From NCBI GenBank assembly GCA_947449305.1, contig CANFRA010000001.1, positions 70,422-109,345 on the forward strand: DNA of 38,924 nt, in the 5' to 3' direction. Positions 1 through 9,380 of this stretch are shown here, piece by piece (the first letter of the stretch is position 1; each line of letters starts with the position of its first letter). The DNA comes from Burkholderiaceae bacterium (GTDB taxonomy: Bacteria > Pseudomonadota > Gammaproteobacteria > Burkholderiales > Burkholderiaceae). Below the pieces are notes generated by a model, which saw only the letters and a list, made by a program, of their open reading frames with translations, was not told the origin of the DNA and did no database searches. Position numbers and translations under genes: made by a program.

Positions 1-2193
1 GACGCGCCGCTTGATCTCGCCGCCGCTCTTTCTGAATTAGAGGCTTTATATGAAGATGTGCGTCTAGGTCCTAGCACTGGATCTATAGTTGATGCCGCTG
101 TACAGCGCAACATCCCCTTCCGCCGAATGACCGAAGGCAGCATGGTTCAGTTTGGCTGGGGCAGCAAACAAAAGCGTATTCAGGCGGCTGAAACCAGCGA
201 TACGAGTGCAATTGCTGAAGCGATTGCCCAAGATAAAGAATTAACCAAGAACTTACTCACAGCTGCTGGCGTATCAGTACCTATGGGCGAAGTAGTTACC
301 ACCGCTGATGAAGCTTGGCGTGCCGCACAAAAAATTGGTGGCCCGATTGTTCTCAAACCTAAAGATGGCAATCAAGGCAAAGGTGTTGTTGCCAATATAC
401 AAACCGAAGAAGATATCCGTGCCGGTTTTGTGGTGACTCAAGGCTTTGGTCACGAAACCATTGTTGAGCGCTATCTACCTGGCGCTGACTACCGTCTACT
501 TGTCGTTGGCAATCGCCTTGCTGCTGCGGCACGACGTGAGCCTGCTCAAGTGGTTGGTGATGGCGCACATACCGTTGCTGAATTGGTTGAAATAGAAAAC
601 AAGAACCCATTGCGCGGCGATGGTCATGCAACTGCCCTGACTAAAATTCGGTTTGATGATATCGCCTTAGCCCATCTAGCTAGCAATGGCCTCACGCCTC
701 AACATATTCCCAAAACTGGTGAACGCGTATTACTTCGCAATAACGCAAATTTAAGTACTGGTGGCACCGCTACTGATGTCACCGATGATGTCCATCCCGA
801 TGTAGCCGCCAGTGCAGTCGCTGCTGCACAAATGATTGGGCTTGATATCGCAGGTGTTGATATTTTGTGTGAGTCTATCTATAAGCCATTAGAGCAGCAA
901 GGTGGTGGCATCGTTGAAGTCAATGCCGCACCAGGCTTGCGCATGCACCTCAAGCCATCCTTCGGAAAAGGTCGTCCTGTTGGTGAAGACATCATTAACA
1001 CGATGTACCCCCCTGGCGAAGACGGTCGCATTCCAGTTGTTGCAGTCACGGGAACTAATGGTAAAACAACTACCGTACGATTGATAGCTCACCTATTAGA
1101 TAAGACTGGCCTTCGTGTTGGAATGACCACAACTGATGGCGTTTATATCAACCATCGCCTGGTTGACTCTGGCGACTGCAGTGGGCCCAAAAGCGCACGT
1201 AATGTATTAATGCATCCCGATGTCGATGCTGCTGTTTTAGAAACTGCACGCGGCGGTATGTTGCGTGAAGGTCTTGGTTTCGATCGCTGTGAAGTAGCTG
1301 TAGTGACGAATATTGGTGAAGGTGATCACCTTGGGCTAAATTACATTACCAGCATTGAGGATTTGGCTATCCTAAAGCGCGTCGTTGTACAAAACGTTGC
1401 GCCAACTGGCGCTGCTGTCTTAAATGCTGCTGACCCTATGGTAGTCAAGATGGGCGATAAGTGTGCAGGTCGGGTAATTTTCTTTGCCCAGAATGAACAT
1501 CATCCTGTTATTGCTGCACATCGCGCGAAGAATAAGAAAGTAATTTATTTCGATGGCACATACATTGTTGCCTCAAAAGGTTCGCGCGTCATGTACCGCT
1601 TCCCAGTGAGCGAAATTCCACTAACTAAAAATGGTGTACTGGGTTTCCAGGTAGAAAATGTGATGGCTGCGATTGGCGCAGCCTGGGCACTCGGATTAGA
1701 TGCTGAAAAAATTGCCCGTGGCCTACATAGCTTTGAGAGTGATACCAACTCTGTACCGGGTCGCTTCAATCAGTTCCAACATCAGGGTGCAACTGTAATT
1801 GCAGACTATGGCCACAATCCAGATGCCATGCGTGCCCTAGCAAGCGCTATTCAAGCCATGAAACCAAACAAGAGTCATGTAGTCATTAGTGGGGCCGGCG
1901 ATCGGCGCGATGAGGATATTCGTGACCTCACCCGCATTCTTGGTAACTCGTTTGACAATGTCATCTTGTATCAAGACGCCTGTCAACGTGGCCGTGAAGA
2001 TGGTGAAGTACTAAAGCTCTTGCAAGAAGGATTAATAGGCGCAACTAAAGCAAAGCAAGTGAAAGAAATTCATGGGGAGTTCAAGGCAATTGATACTGCC
2101 CTCAATGATGTCTCTCCTGGCGATATCTGTCTCATACTCATTGACCAAGTCGAAGAGTCACTCGCCTACCTCAAAGAGAAAGTAAAACCCTAA
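1..2193 (+). CDS. cphA: Cyanophycin synthetase, 3' part (5' end outside window)
   Basis: Makes the storage polymer cyanophycin (multi-L-arginyl-poly-L-aspartate) from Asp and Arg with ATP. The frame is open from base 1, giving 730 visible residues, so the usual N-terminal part of about 150 residues lies upstream. The first half is an ATP-grasp domain (lysine-rich segment VLKPKDGNQGKG near base 350; family knowledge: this half adds Asp). The second half is a Mur-ligase-like domain with P-loop VTGTNGKTTT at about 1041-1072 and the motif DYGHNPDAM near 1804-1830 (family knowledge: this half adds Arg). GTG at 58 is only the first possible start codon inside the window and falls in the middle of a conserved stretch, so it is not the real start. 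The stop codon lies inside a terminator stem shared with the convergent fbp. Betaproteobacteria often carry two cphA copies side by side; a second would be upstream and is not visible. Confidence 0.93.
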   Translation, partial: DAPLDLAAALSELEALYEDVRLGPSTGSIVDAAVQRNIPFRRMTEGSMVQFGWGSKQKRIQAAETSDTSAIAEAIAQDKELTKNLLTAAGVSVPMGEVVTTADEAWRAAQKIGGPIVLKPKDGNQGKGVVANIQTEEDIRAGFVVTQGFGHETIVERYLPGADYRLLVVGNRLAAAARREPAQVVGDGAHTVAELVEIENKNPLRGDGHATALTKIRFDDIALAHLASNGLTPQHIPKTGERVLLRNNANLSTGGTATDVTDDVHPDVAASAVAAAQMIGLDIAGVDILCESIYKPLEQQGGGIVEVNAAPGLRMHLKPSFGKGRPVGEDIINTMYPPGEDGRIPVVAVTGTNGKTTTVRLIAHLLDKTGLRVGMTTTDGVYINHRLVDSGDCSGPKSARNVLMHPDVDAAVLETARGGMLREGLGFDRCEVAVVTNIGEGDHLGLNYITSIEDLAILKRVVVQNVAPTGAAVLNAADPMVVKMGDKCAGRVIFFAQNEHHPVIAAHRAKNKKVIYFDGTYIVASKGSRVMYRFPVSEIPLTKNGVLGFQVENVMAAIGAAWALGLDAEKIARGLHSFESDTNSVPGRFNQFQHQGATVIADYGHNPDAMRALASAIQAMKPNKSHVVISGAGDRRDEDIRDLTRILGNSFDNVILYQDACQRGREDGEVLKLLQEGLIGATKAKQVKEIHGEFKAIDTALNDVSPGDICLILIDQVEESLAYLKEKVKP

Positions 2194-2211
2194 GACCAAT
2201 CTTGGGGTTTT
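2184..2211. terminator. Bidirectional intrinsic terminator between cphA and fbp
   Basis: Twelve-pair stem AAAACCCTAAGA / TCTTGGGGTTTT (one G-T pair) closed by a CCAA loop. It starts with A4 and ends with T4, so it reads as a terminator on both strands. The TAA stop codon of cphA is inside the left arm, and the fbp stop codon is four bases beyond the right arm. One structure can therefore end both convergent transcripts. Confidence 0.7.
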
Positions 2212-2214
2212 AGC

Positions 2215-3213
2215 TTACAAGTGGTATTGCTTTAATCGGTCGATCTCTTCTTTAGACCCCAGCATCACTGAAACGCGCTCGTGCAAGCCTGTTGGCTGGA
2301 GATCCATAATGGTCTCAGTGCCATTAATCGATGCCCCACCGGCCTGCTCTACCAAAAAGCTCATCGGATTTGCTTCGTACATTAAGCGTAACTTGCCCGC
2401 TTTCTTTGGATCACGCTTATCCCACGGGTACATAAATACACCGCCACGAGATAAGACTCTGTGCACGTCAGCCACCATCGATGCAATCCAGCGCATATTA
2501 AAGTCTTTATCCCGCGCTCCAGTAGTGCCAGCAAGGCACTCCTCAACATAACGACGCACAGGATCAGCCCAATGACGCATATTGGACATATTGATCGCAA
2601 ACTCTTTGGTAGAAGGTGAAATGGTCACAGCCTCTTTGATTAATAAGAACTCACCAGTCTCTTTGTTTAAGGTGAACATGACTACGCCATCACCCAAAGT
2701 CAGCGCCATCGTAGTCTGGGGGCCATAGACCACATAACCAGCAGCTACTTGGTGACGACCGGATAATAAGAAATCAGAAGTTTGCAATGGTGCGCTAGGA
2801 TCTTGCTTTTTCAAGATTGAAAAAATAGTGCCAATGGATACATTCACATCAATATTGGATGAGCCATCAAGCGGATCAAACAAGAGAAGGTAATCACCAG
2901 CACCTTGCACTGCTACCGGCAATTCCATTTCTTCTGAAGCAAGGCCTGCAAGGGATTTGCATCCCTTAACACCATCCATCAGTTGATCATTTGCGATGAT
3001 GTCGAGCTTTTGCTGCACTTCGCCTTGCACATTACCACTACCAGCAGAACCCAACAAGCCAATCAAGGCACCCTGCGCTACTTCATGACTGAGGGTGGAG
3101 CAAGTATTAACTACTGCGAGCAATAAATCTTGAAGGCCAGCAGGTATAGCGACACCCTTTGGTTTAGTGGCAACTAGATACTGCTTAAAATTAGTGTTGA
3201 TACCTGAGGACAA
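2215..3213 (-). CDS. fbp: Fructose-1,6-bisphosphatase class 1
   Basis: Cytosolic gluconeogenic enzyme: fructose 1,6-bisphosphate + H2O gives fructose 6-phosphate + Pi, with Mg2+. The metal/substrate motif [17 protein letters not shown] is intact at about residues 113-129, with the acidic SEE cluster near 93-95. No ATG is available at the front. I chose TTG at 3213 because GGAG (3225-3222) lies eight bases upstream; this gives 332 residues starting [12 protein letters not shown], normal for class I. A further upstream TTG at 3237 would add eight residues but lacks a ribosome site. It follows pepN on the same strand with a gap of 66 bases, so co-transcription is possible. Confidence 0.95.
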   Translation of the reverse strand: MSSGINTNFKQYLVATKPKGVAIPAGLQDLLLAVVNTCSTLSHEVAQGALIGLLGSAGSGNVQGEVQQKLDIIANDQLMDGVKGCKSLAGLASEEMELPVAVQGAGDYLLLFDPLDGSSNIDVNVSIGTIFSILKKQDPSAPLQTSDFLLSGRHQVAAGYVVYGPQTTMALTLGDGVVMFTLNKETGEFLLIKEAVTISPSTKEFAINMSNMRHWADPVRRYVEECLAGTTGARDKDFNMRWIASMVADVHRVLSRGGVFMYPWDKRDPKKAGKLRLMYEANPMSFLVEQAGGASINGTETIMDLQPTGLHERVSVMLGSKEEIDRLKQYHL

Positions 3214-3279
3214 AAGTATTTCTCCAGTTATGAGCAACGAAGTTCTTGAAGGCTCTATTTTGCCCTGTTATCCCAAAGA

Positions 3280-5889
3280 CTAGCTACCCAATGCCTTGCT
3301 AATTACTTCCCGGGTATCCGGAGAGAGGGTTTGGCAGGCTGCCACGCACTCCAAAGCCGATTTCATGTGGCCTTGATAGGGTCCTGCAAATAGGCGCCAG
3401 CGATCCAGAGCCCTGGCTAAACGCGCTGCAACTTGGGGGTTGATGGGATCTAAAGCTAGAACACTATCGGCCCAGAACTCATAGCCGCTACCATCTACCT
3501 GATGAAAACTTGCCGGGTTGTTAGAGCAGAATGCATGAATCACGCTTCGCACTCTATTGGGGTTATTCATTTTGAATGCAGGGTGCTGGCGTAATTTTTT
3601 GACATCGCTCAGAGTTGGCTCATGGCCATCAACCGGTGGGCGACTCGATTGCAAGCCAAACCATTTATCAATCACCAGTGCATCGCTTGTAAAGCGCTCA
3701 TAAAAATCATTCAAACAATCTGTTGCTTCCTTAGACCCATGAATCACCAATCCAGCTAAAGCAGCATAGCGATCTGTCATATTATCGGCAATACGGTATT
3801 GATTGACTGCCATCGGCGCCCAAACAGCAGTTTTAGCTTCAAGTAACATACTCAGAGCCAAGTTTTTTAAAGCCCGCTTGCCTGCATCTACCGCATCTGA
3901 CTTAAACGGTCCAGCTGTTTGCATTTGCTGATAGAGAGCAGCCCACTCCAATTGCAACTGTTTAGCAATTTCCCTACGAAATGCCCGGCGTGCGGTAAAG
4001 ATTTTCTGTGGATCTACGCTCGTGCACTGCTCATACAGATAAGACTCGGCAGGCAGCGTTAAAGCTAAATCTTTAAAGGCTGGATCGAGCTTAGGATCCA
4101 TTAAGAGAGTGCGATAGGCGTCAATTAATTTCTCATCAGGCAAGCGATGATTCAAAATCATTTGCATGGCTAGCTTCTGGCCAGCCTCCCAGCGATTAAA
4201 AGGATCATCATCACTTGAGAATAGAGTGAGCAGGTCTGCCTCACTTTGCTCGAAGTCTAAATGAATCGGGGCCGAAAAGTCCCGATTAATCGACAGTACT
4301 GGACGCTCATCAATATTATTAAAAGTCCAAGTTTGACTTGCTTGTGTCAACTCTAATAATTGTTCGACTTGATCATCGCTCTTAGTAATCAAGCGCATCC
4401 TCAATGGGATATGGAACGGCTTCTTTTCGGGCTGGCCTGGGCTTGGCGCGCAACTTTGAGTCAATGTGATCTGATATTGATTTTTTGTCGCATCGTAATA
4501 CTCCTGTAGCTTAACCCTTGGGGTTCCTGCTTGGCTGTACCAATTTCTGAACTGCGTGAGATCTTTGCTATTAGCATCAGCCATCGCCATTAAGAAGTCA
4601 TCACAGGTGACGGCCTGACCATCATGACGCTTGAAATACAAATCCATACCCTTGCGGAAACCCTCTTTACCCAGCAGGGTTTGATACATTCGCACCACCT
4701 CAGAGCCTTTTTCATAGACGGTGACGGTATAAAAGTTACTAATCTCCTGGTATTCATCAGGACGAATCGGGTGAGCCATCGGACCCGCATCTTCAGGGAA
4801 CTGTAGTTGGCGAAGTAAACGGACATCCTCAATTCGCTTCACTGCCCTACCAGATTCGCTACCCATTTGATCGGCAGAAAACTCTTGGTCTCTAAAGACC
4901 GTTAAACCTTCTTTCAGAGAAAGTTGAAACCAATCCTGGCAAGTGACTCGATTACCGGTCCAGTTATGAAAGTACTCATGGGCCACAACGCTCTCAATAT
5001 TGGCAAAGTCGGCATCCGTTGCGGTTTCTGGCTGGGCCAAGACGAACTTGGTATTGAAGATATTTAAACCCTTGTTCTCCATGGCGCCCATATTGAAATC
5101 ACCTACCGCCACAATCATGAAGCGCTCTAAATCGAGCTCCAGACCAAAACGTTTTTCATCCCAATGAATCGAGGCAATTAAAGAATCCATAGCATGACGG
5201 GTCTTTTGGAGGTCATGAGGCTCTACCCAGATCTGCAATAGCTTCTTGGCGCCGCTACTAGTAGTGATGGTCTCTTCTATGCACTCCAACTTACCGGCAA
5301 CTAAAGCAAATAAATACGATGGCTTTGGAAAAGGATCTTCCCAGATTGCGCTATGCCAGCCATTTGGCAATTTTTCAGTTTTTAATAAGTTGCCATTAGA
5401 TAAAAGTACTGGATATTCCGCTTCACGCGCCCGCAAGGTCACGCGATAGCGTGCCATGACATCAGGACGATCTAGGAAATAAGTAATCTTTCTAAAACCC
5501 TCAGACTCGCATTGAGTAAAGAAGTTGCCATTTGAAACATACAACCCCATGAGAGAGGTATTTTTTTTTGGGACGCAAACACAAATGATTTCAACAATAA
5601 ACTTCTCTTTACCCTCTTTTGGCAAAGAATGGATTGTCAAAAAATCAGGTGTGAGTTCAAAGTGACGATGAGCCTCGCCGTTAATACGCAAACTCACAAA
5701 CTCTAACTCGTGGCCCACCAAAACCAATGGCACACCAGCCTCAAAGCCCTTGCCCGGCAATACTTCAATTCGACTTTTGATGATCGTGCGTGCAGGATCT
5801 AAAGCGATATCAAGCTCTACTTGATCAAAGGTATAAATAGGAGGACGGTATTCGAGCCGACGAAAGCTCTGTGGCAGATCAGTTTTCAT
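3280..5889 (-). CDS. pepN: Aminopeptidase N (M1 family)
   Basis: Cytosolic zinc metallopeptidase that removes N-terminal residues from peptides during protein turnover. The 869 residues match the length of bacterial PepN. Visible signature: GAMEN exopeptidase motif at 268-272, zinc motif HEYFH at 304-308 and third zinc ligand Glu327 in LSLKEGLTV. The long helical C-terminal domain is complete. The start ATG at 5889 has no Shine-Dalgarno sequence. A TAAAAT hexamer sits exactly six bases before it, suggesting a leaderless message. fbp follows downstream on the same strand. Confidence 0.96.
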   Translation of the reverse strand: MKTDLPQSFRRLEYRPPIYTFDQVELDIALDPARTIIKSRIEVLPGKGFEAGVPLVLVGHELEFVSLRINGEAHRHFELTPDFLTIHSLPKEGKEKFIVEIICVCVPKKNTSLMGLYVSNGNFFTQCESEGFRKITYFLDRPDVMARYRVTLRAREAEYPVLLSNGNLLKTEKLPNGWHSAIWEDPFPKPSYLFALVAGKLECIEETITTSSGAKKLLQIWVEPHDLQKTRHAMDSLIASIHWDEKRFGLELDLERFMIVAVGDFNMGAMENKGLNIFNTKFVLAQPETATDADFANIESVVAHEYFHNWTGNRVTCQDWFQLSLKEGLTVFRDQEFSADQMGSESGRAVKRIEDVRLLRQLQFPEDAGPMAHPIRPDEYQEISNFYTVTVYEKGSEVVRMYQTLLGKEGFRKGMDLYFKRHDGQAVTCDDFLMAMADANSKDLTQFRNWYSQAGTPRVKLQEYYDATKNQYQITLTQSCAPSPGQPEKKPFHIPLRMRLITKSDDQVEQLLELTQASQTWTFNNIDERPVLSINRDFSAPIHLDFEQSEADLLTLFSSDDDPFNRWEAGQKLAMQMILNHRLPDEKLIDAYRTLLMDPKLDPAFKDLALTLPAESYLYEQCTSVDPQKIFTARRAFRREIAKQLQLEWAALYQQMQTAGPFKSDAVDAGKRALKNLALSMLLEAKTAVWAPMAVNQYRIADNMTDRYAALAGLVIHGSKEATDCLNDFYERFTSDALVIDKWFGLQSSRPPVDGHEPTLSDVKKLRQHPAFKMNNPNRVRSVIHAFCSNNPASFHQVDGSGYEFWADSVLALDPINPQVAARLARALDRWRLFAGPYQGHMKSALECVAACQTLSPDTREVISKALGS

Positions 5890-5895
5890 AGTTTT

Positions 5896-5901
5896 ATTTT
5901 A
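5896..5901 (-). promoter_or_regulatory. Putative -10 box of pepN (leaderless geometry)
   Basis: TAAAAT (5 of 6 matches to TATAAT) on the minus strand, then six bases (AAAACT), then the pepN ATG. This places +1 at the A of the start codon. No purine-rich ribosome site lies between. I see no good -35 hexamer. Confidence 0.45.
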
Positions 5902-5938
5902 AGCCCTGACTAGAGTAGCTGAGCTCCTGCACAATCCT

Positions 5939-6514
5939 CTAGCCCCAAATTAGCGTGGCAATGCCAATCGCAATAAAGGTAATAGCGGCAACTGCGTGTA
6001 CCCACTTGATCGGCATGCGCTTGGTAAATTTTTGACCAACCCAGACTGCTGGGGCATTAGCCAGCATCATCCCCAATGTGGTGCCAACTGTTACAGAGAA
6101 GACATCCTCATATCGCGCGCCCAAGGCAATCGTCGCAATTTGAGTCTTATCACCCATCTCAGCTAAGAAGAATAAACCCACCGTCAGCAAAAATACTTGC
6201 AATGCACGGTCAGCAACCTTTGATCTTGCAGCGTCATCAATATGATCTGGCACTAAAAGCCACAAACCAATTCCTAAAAAGCTCAATCCCAAAATCCAGC
6301 GCATCACATCAGGAGAAACTAAAGTCGTTAACCAACGGCCTAACAAGGCAGCGCATGCATGATTAGCAATAGTAGCGATGAATATGCCCGCAATAATGGC
6401 CAAAGCTTGTTTGGGGTAACGTGCAGCCAACATCAATGAGAGAAGTTGGGTTTTATCGCCCATCTCTGCCAAGGCAACAACCCCAGTAGAGAGAGCTAGA
6501 GCAGAAAAATCCAT
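5939..6514 (-). CDS. TMEM165/GDT1 (UPF0016) family cation exporter, probably Mn2+
   Basis: Inner membrane protein of 191 residues built from two homologous halves, each with the family signature E-x-G-D-K-T: AEMGDKTQLLSL near residues 17-28 and AEMGDKTQIATI near 118-129. About six hydrophobic helices are visible. Known members export Mn2+ (MneA/MntX in bacteria) or exchange Ca2+/Mn2+ for H+ in eukaryotes. Mn2+ export is the likely role here, by family only. I see no yybP-ykoY manganese riboswitch in the 106 bases upstream, although that element often precedes this family. Downstream of ald on the same strand, separated by a perfect hairpin. Confidence 0.85.
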   Translation of the reverse strand: MDFSALALSTGVVALAEMGDKTQLLSLMLAARYPKQALAIIAGIFIATIANHACAALLGRWLTTLVSPDVMRWILGLSFLGIGLWLLVPDHIDDAARSKVADRALQVFLLTVGLFFLAEMGDKTQIATIALGARYEDVFSVTVGTTLGMMLANAPAVWVGQKFTKRMPIKWVHAVAAITFIAIGIATLIWG

Positions 6515-6552
6515 GAATTTAGTAGTTCCAGTAAGCGCAGCAAGGAGAAATG

Positions 6553-6579
6553 CATTGGGGATAGTTTAAATCCCCAATG
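6553..6579 (-). terminator. Perfect 10-bp hairpin after ald, candidate terminator
   Basis: CATTGGGGAT and ATCCCCAATG form a perfect 10-pair stem with a 7-base loop, 42 bases after the ald stop and 39 bases before the exporter gene. On the minus strand the following bases are CATTTCTCC, a poor U-tract, so termination may be weak. It could also be a structure in the leader of the exporter gene. Confidence 0.45.
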
Positions 6580-6620
6580 TGTCCACGCGATCCAAAACTA
6601 CAAACCCATATAAAACCAGC

Positions 6621-7739
6621 TTATGCGACCAAGAGCTCCTCGGCCAAAGAAAATTCTAGACCCTGGGCTTGAGCTACAGGTTTAGAAGTTAAGGTACCTT
6701 TATGCACACTTAGACCATTACGAAGGTGATGATCAATTGATAAGGCTTTCATGACACCCTGATTAGCTAAAGCCTCCACAAATGGATATGTCGCATTGGT
6801 TAAGGCAAATGTGGATGTTCTAGCAACAGCACCGGGCATATTGGCAACGCAATAATGCAACACACCGTCTACCAAAAAAGTTGGATCAGCATGCGTTGTA
6901 GGCCTGGAAGTTTCAAAGCAGCCGCCTTGATCGATTGCCACATCAACTACTACAGAGCCTGGCTTCATCTTCTTCACCATCTCATGCGTGACTAACTTTG
7001 GTGCTGCACCACCGGGCAACAGTACCGCACCAATCACAACGTCTGCTTCGCGTACTTCTTGCTCGATCAATAAATTATCAGAGTAAAAAGTGCGCACTCG
7101 ATTGCCATACAACATATCAATCTGACGCAAGCGATCAATGTCACGATCAAAGATGCACACATCAGCACCAAGACCCACTGCCATCTGCAAAGCATTGCGG
7201 CCCACTACTCCGCCACCCAGAATGACAATCTTGGCAGGCGATACCCCAGGGACACCGGCTATCAGCACGCCTAAGCCACCATGCGTCTTTTCTAAATGAG
7301 ATGCAGCTGCCTGAATCGACATCCGACCTGCTACTTCACTCATGGGAGCAAGTAGTGGCAGAGCTCCATTGATCGCTGTGACCGTTTCATAGGCGATACA
7401 AGTAGCACCAGAATGCATTAGCGCTTTAGTCTGTTTTGGATCAGGCGCTAAATGCAGATAGGTAAACAGAATCTGATCCTCACGCAACATAGCGCATTCT
7501 TGTGCTTGTGGCTCTTTCACCTTCACAATCATCTGGGCCTTATGAAAAATCTCTGCAGCACTATCAATTAACGAAGCGCCAGCAATTCGATAAGACTCAT
7601 CTGTCAGGCCGATTTGCTCTCCTGCTCCACGCTGAATGAGCACTGAATGGCCTTGCTTGCAAAGCCCACTCACATTTCCAGGGGTGAGTCCCACGCGGAA
7701 CTCATTATTTTTGATTTCTTGAGGTACGCCAATAATCAT
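6621..7739 (-). CDS. ald: Alanine dehydrogenase
   Basis: NAD-dependent oxidative deamination of L-alanine to pyruvate and ammonium, reversible. I chose ATG at 7739 rather than ATG at 7745. The ribosome site GGAG directly abuts the first ATG but is six bases from the second, and the protein then starts MIIGVPQEIK. With this start (372 residues) the catalytic residues fall at the canonical family positions Lys75, His96 and Asp270, which supports the choice. The Rossmann motif GGGVVGRNALQMA is near 175-187. It lies 12 bases after the amino acid permease gene, so the pair probably imports and deaminates alanine as carbon and nitrogen source. Confidence 0.96.
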   Translation of the reverse strand: MIIGVPQEIKNNEFRVGLTPGNVSGLCKQGHSVLIQRGAGEQIGLTDESYRIAGASLIDSAAEIFHKAQMIVKVKEPQAQECAMLREDQILFTYLHLAPDPKQTKALMHSGATCIAYETVTAINGALPLLAPMSEVAGRMSIQAAASHLEKTHGGLGVLIAGVPGVSPAKIVILGGGVVGRNALQMAVGLGADVCIFDRDIDRLRQIDMLYGNRVRTFYSDNLLIEQEVREADVVIGAVLLPGGAAPKLVTHEMVKKMKPGSVVVDVAIDQGGCFETSRPTTHADPTFLVDGVLHYCVANMPGAVARTSTFALTNATYPFVEALANQGVMKALSIDHHLRNGLSVHKGTLTSKPVAQAQGLEFSLAEELLVA

Positions 7740-7751
7740 CGTCATCTCCTA

Positions 7752-9134
7752 TTATTTAAATTCACGATTATTTTTTGTCTTATGGTGTAAACCAACGATA
7801 TAAAACATCACTAGATACACTGCTAATAAACAGGGGCCTAATATCAAGGCGATCCGCGCGTCCTCATGAAAGCCCATCAGCACAATTACCAAGAAAATGA
7901 AGGCGAGTGCAAACCATGAAGAATACGGATACCAAGGGGTACGATAGGCAAGCTCAGCTACTTGGACTTTGCTTAACGAGCGACGGAATTTAAGTTGCGT
8001 AAATAAAATCGCAATCCAAACCATTAAGCCAACAAAGGTAACTGCAGCCATGACGTATTGAAAAGCCTTATCTGGAACAAAATAGTTCAAAACCACCCCT
8101 GTCATAGAAACTACAACGGTAGCCATTACCGCGTAATGAGGAACCCCATACTTCGATAGCTTTGCAAATGGTGCTGGCGCATAGCCGTTACTTGACAGTG
8201 AATACAAGAGTCGGCCGCCACTAAAGATGCCAGCATTGCATGATGAAAGCGCTGCAGTAATTACAACGAAGTTAATCAAGCCGGCCGCTTCACGCAAGCC
8301 AATCCGCTCAAACATGACCACGAAAGGACTGCCCTGTTGACCTACTTCATTCCAAGGGAAGATTGCCAGAATGACTAAGATCGCGCCCATGTAAAAAATC
8401 AAGATGCGCCATGCCAATGAATCAATCGCCATTGGGATTGTTTTCTTTGGGTTCTCAGCTTCGCCCGCAGACAAACCAATCATCTCAATACCAACATAAG
8501 CAAATAAAACCATCTGCAGTGAGAGCAGCATCCCGCTAATACCATTTGGAAAGAAGCCACCGTGCTGCCACAGATTGCTTAAGCCAATGGGTTGCCAATC
8601 ATTGGTAAACCCAAACAAGATCACCGATCCACCAAGTGCAATCATGGCAACAATCGCCACTACTTTAATCAGGGCGAACCAAAATTCAAACTCACCAAAG
8701 ACTTTGACTGCAATGAGATTGATTAAACCCATCATCGCTATGGAAGATAGCGCCCATATCCACTGCGGAATTTCTGGGAACCAAATTCCCATATAAATGC
8801 CAACAGCAGTTACTTCGGCAATACCCACCACAACCCAATAAGTCCAATAACCCCAACCAACCATATAACCCGCTAAAGGACTCACATAATTATTGGCATA
8901 AGCAGCAAAGGAGCCCGCTACAGGCTCATGAACTGCCATTTCACCCAGAGCGCGCAGCACGATGAAGGCAACGATCCCCGCCAAGAGATAACCCAAGAGA
9001 ATGGATGGCCCGGCAATCTTGATGGCGGTTGCTGATCCTAGAAATAGTCCAACGCCAATCGTTGAGCCTAGAGCCATCAAACGAATATGTCTTACTTTGA
9101 GATGGCGTTTTAAGCCAGTTTGTTCAGTCTGCAA
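7752..9134 (-). CDS. APC-family amino acid permease, probably for alanine
   Basis: Proton-coupled amino acid importer of the inner membrane, 460 residues with about 12 hydrophobic helices. The start region shows the amino acid transporter (AAT) signature: H-L-K-x-R-H-I-R-L-M-A-L-G followed by GSTIGVGLFLGSA, then GEMAVHEPVAGSF. These features resemble CycA, ProY and AroP types, and sequence alone does not settle the substrate. Location directly before ald suggests alanine (or D-alanine/glycine/serine). The start is TTG at 9134, supported by a strong ribosome site AAAGGAGG six bases upstream. Confidence 0.9.
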   Translation of the reverse strand: MQTEQTGLKRHLKVRHIRLMALGSTIGVGLFLGSATAIKIAGPSILLGYLLAGIVAFIVLRALGEMAVHEPVAGSFAAYANNYVSPLAGYMVGWGYWTYWVVVGIAEVTAVGIYMGIWFPEIPQWIWALSSIAMMGLINLIAVKVFGEFEFWFALIKVVAIVAMIALGGSVILFGFTNDWQPIGLSNLWQHGGFFPNGISGMLLSLQMVLFAYVGIEMIGLSAGEAENPKKTIPMAIDSLAWRILIFYMGAILVILAIFPWNEVGQQGSPFVVMFERIGLREAAGLINFVVITAALSSCNAGIFSGGRLLYSLSSNGYAPAPFAKLSKYGVPHYAVMATVVVSMTGVVLNYFVPDKAFQYVMAAVTFVGLMVWIAILFTQLKFRRSLSKVQVAELAYRTPWYPYSSWFALAFIFLVIVLMGFHEDARIALILGPCLLAVYLVMFYIVGLHHKTKNNREFK

Positions 9135-9140
9135 AAGAGA

Positions 9141-9176
9141 CCTCCTTTCGGTTTACCGTTGGCCGATTTACCAACG
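9141..9176 (-). promoter_or_regulatory. Strong ribosome site and small hairpin before the permease gene
   Basis: AAAGGAGG (9148-9141) precedes the TTG start at 9134 by six bases. Immediately upstream CGTTGG and CCAACG (9157-9176) form a 6-bp hairpin with an 8-base loop. The rest of the 246-base gap to tcdA holds nothing I can name. TTTAAT and TATATC stretches are possible -10 boxes but have no clear -35. Confidence 0.4.
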
Positions 9177-9380
9177 AGGCAAAGTCTAGGGAGTGCTTGG
9201 CAGATGTGCTAGGGGATAAAAATACCTAAAGTGATTAAAGATATAAAAAGTAGATGCCAGCAAAAGGAAATGTCTTTTAAATCAAGACTGTTGTAATCTC
9301 TAAAATATTCCTGACTGCAGAAGAATCAGAAATTTCCTACAGGGAATCCCCTTAAGGTTTTATTGCCAACTAAGCAAAAG

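Noticed and set aside
6515..6620. yybP-ykoY manganese riboswitch before the GDT1-type exporter
   Set aside because: I could not find the conserved core of that riboswitch; only a simple perfect hairpin is visible.
9135..9380. Glycine riboswitch or other amino acid aptamer before the permease gene
   Set aside because: The ACCGAAAGG stretch recalls part of a glycine aptamer, but the paired GGAGAG-type core and second aptamer are missing; it is better explained by the ribosome site.
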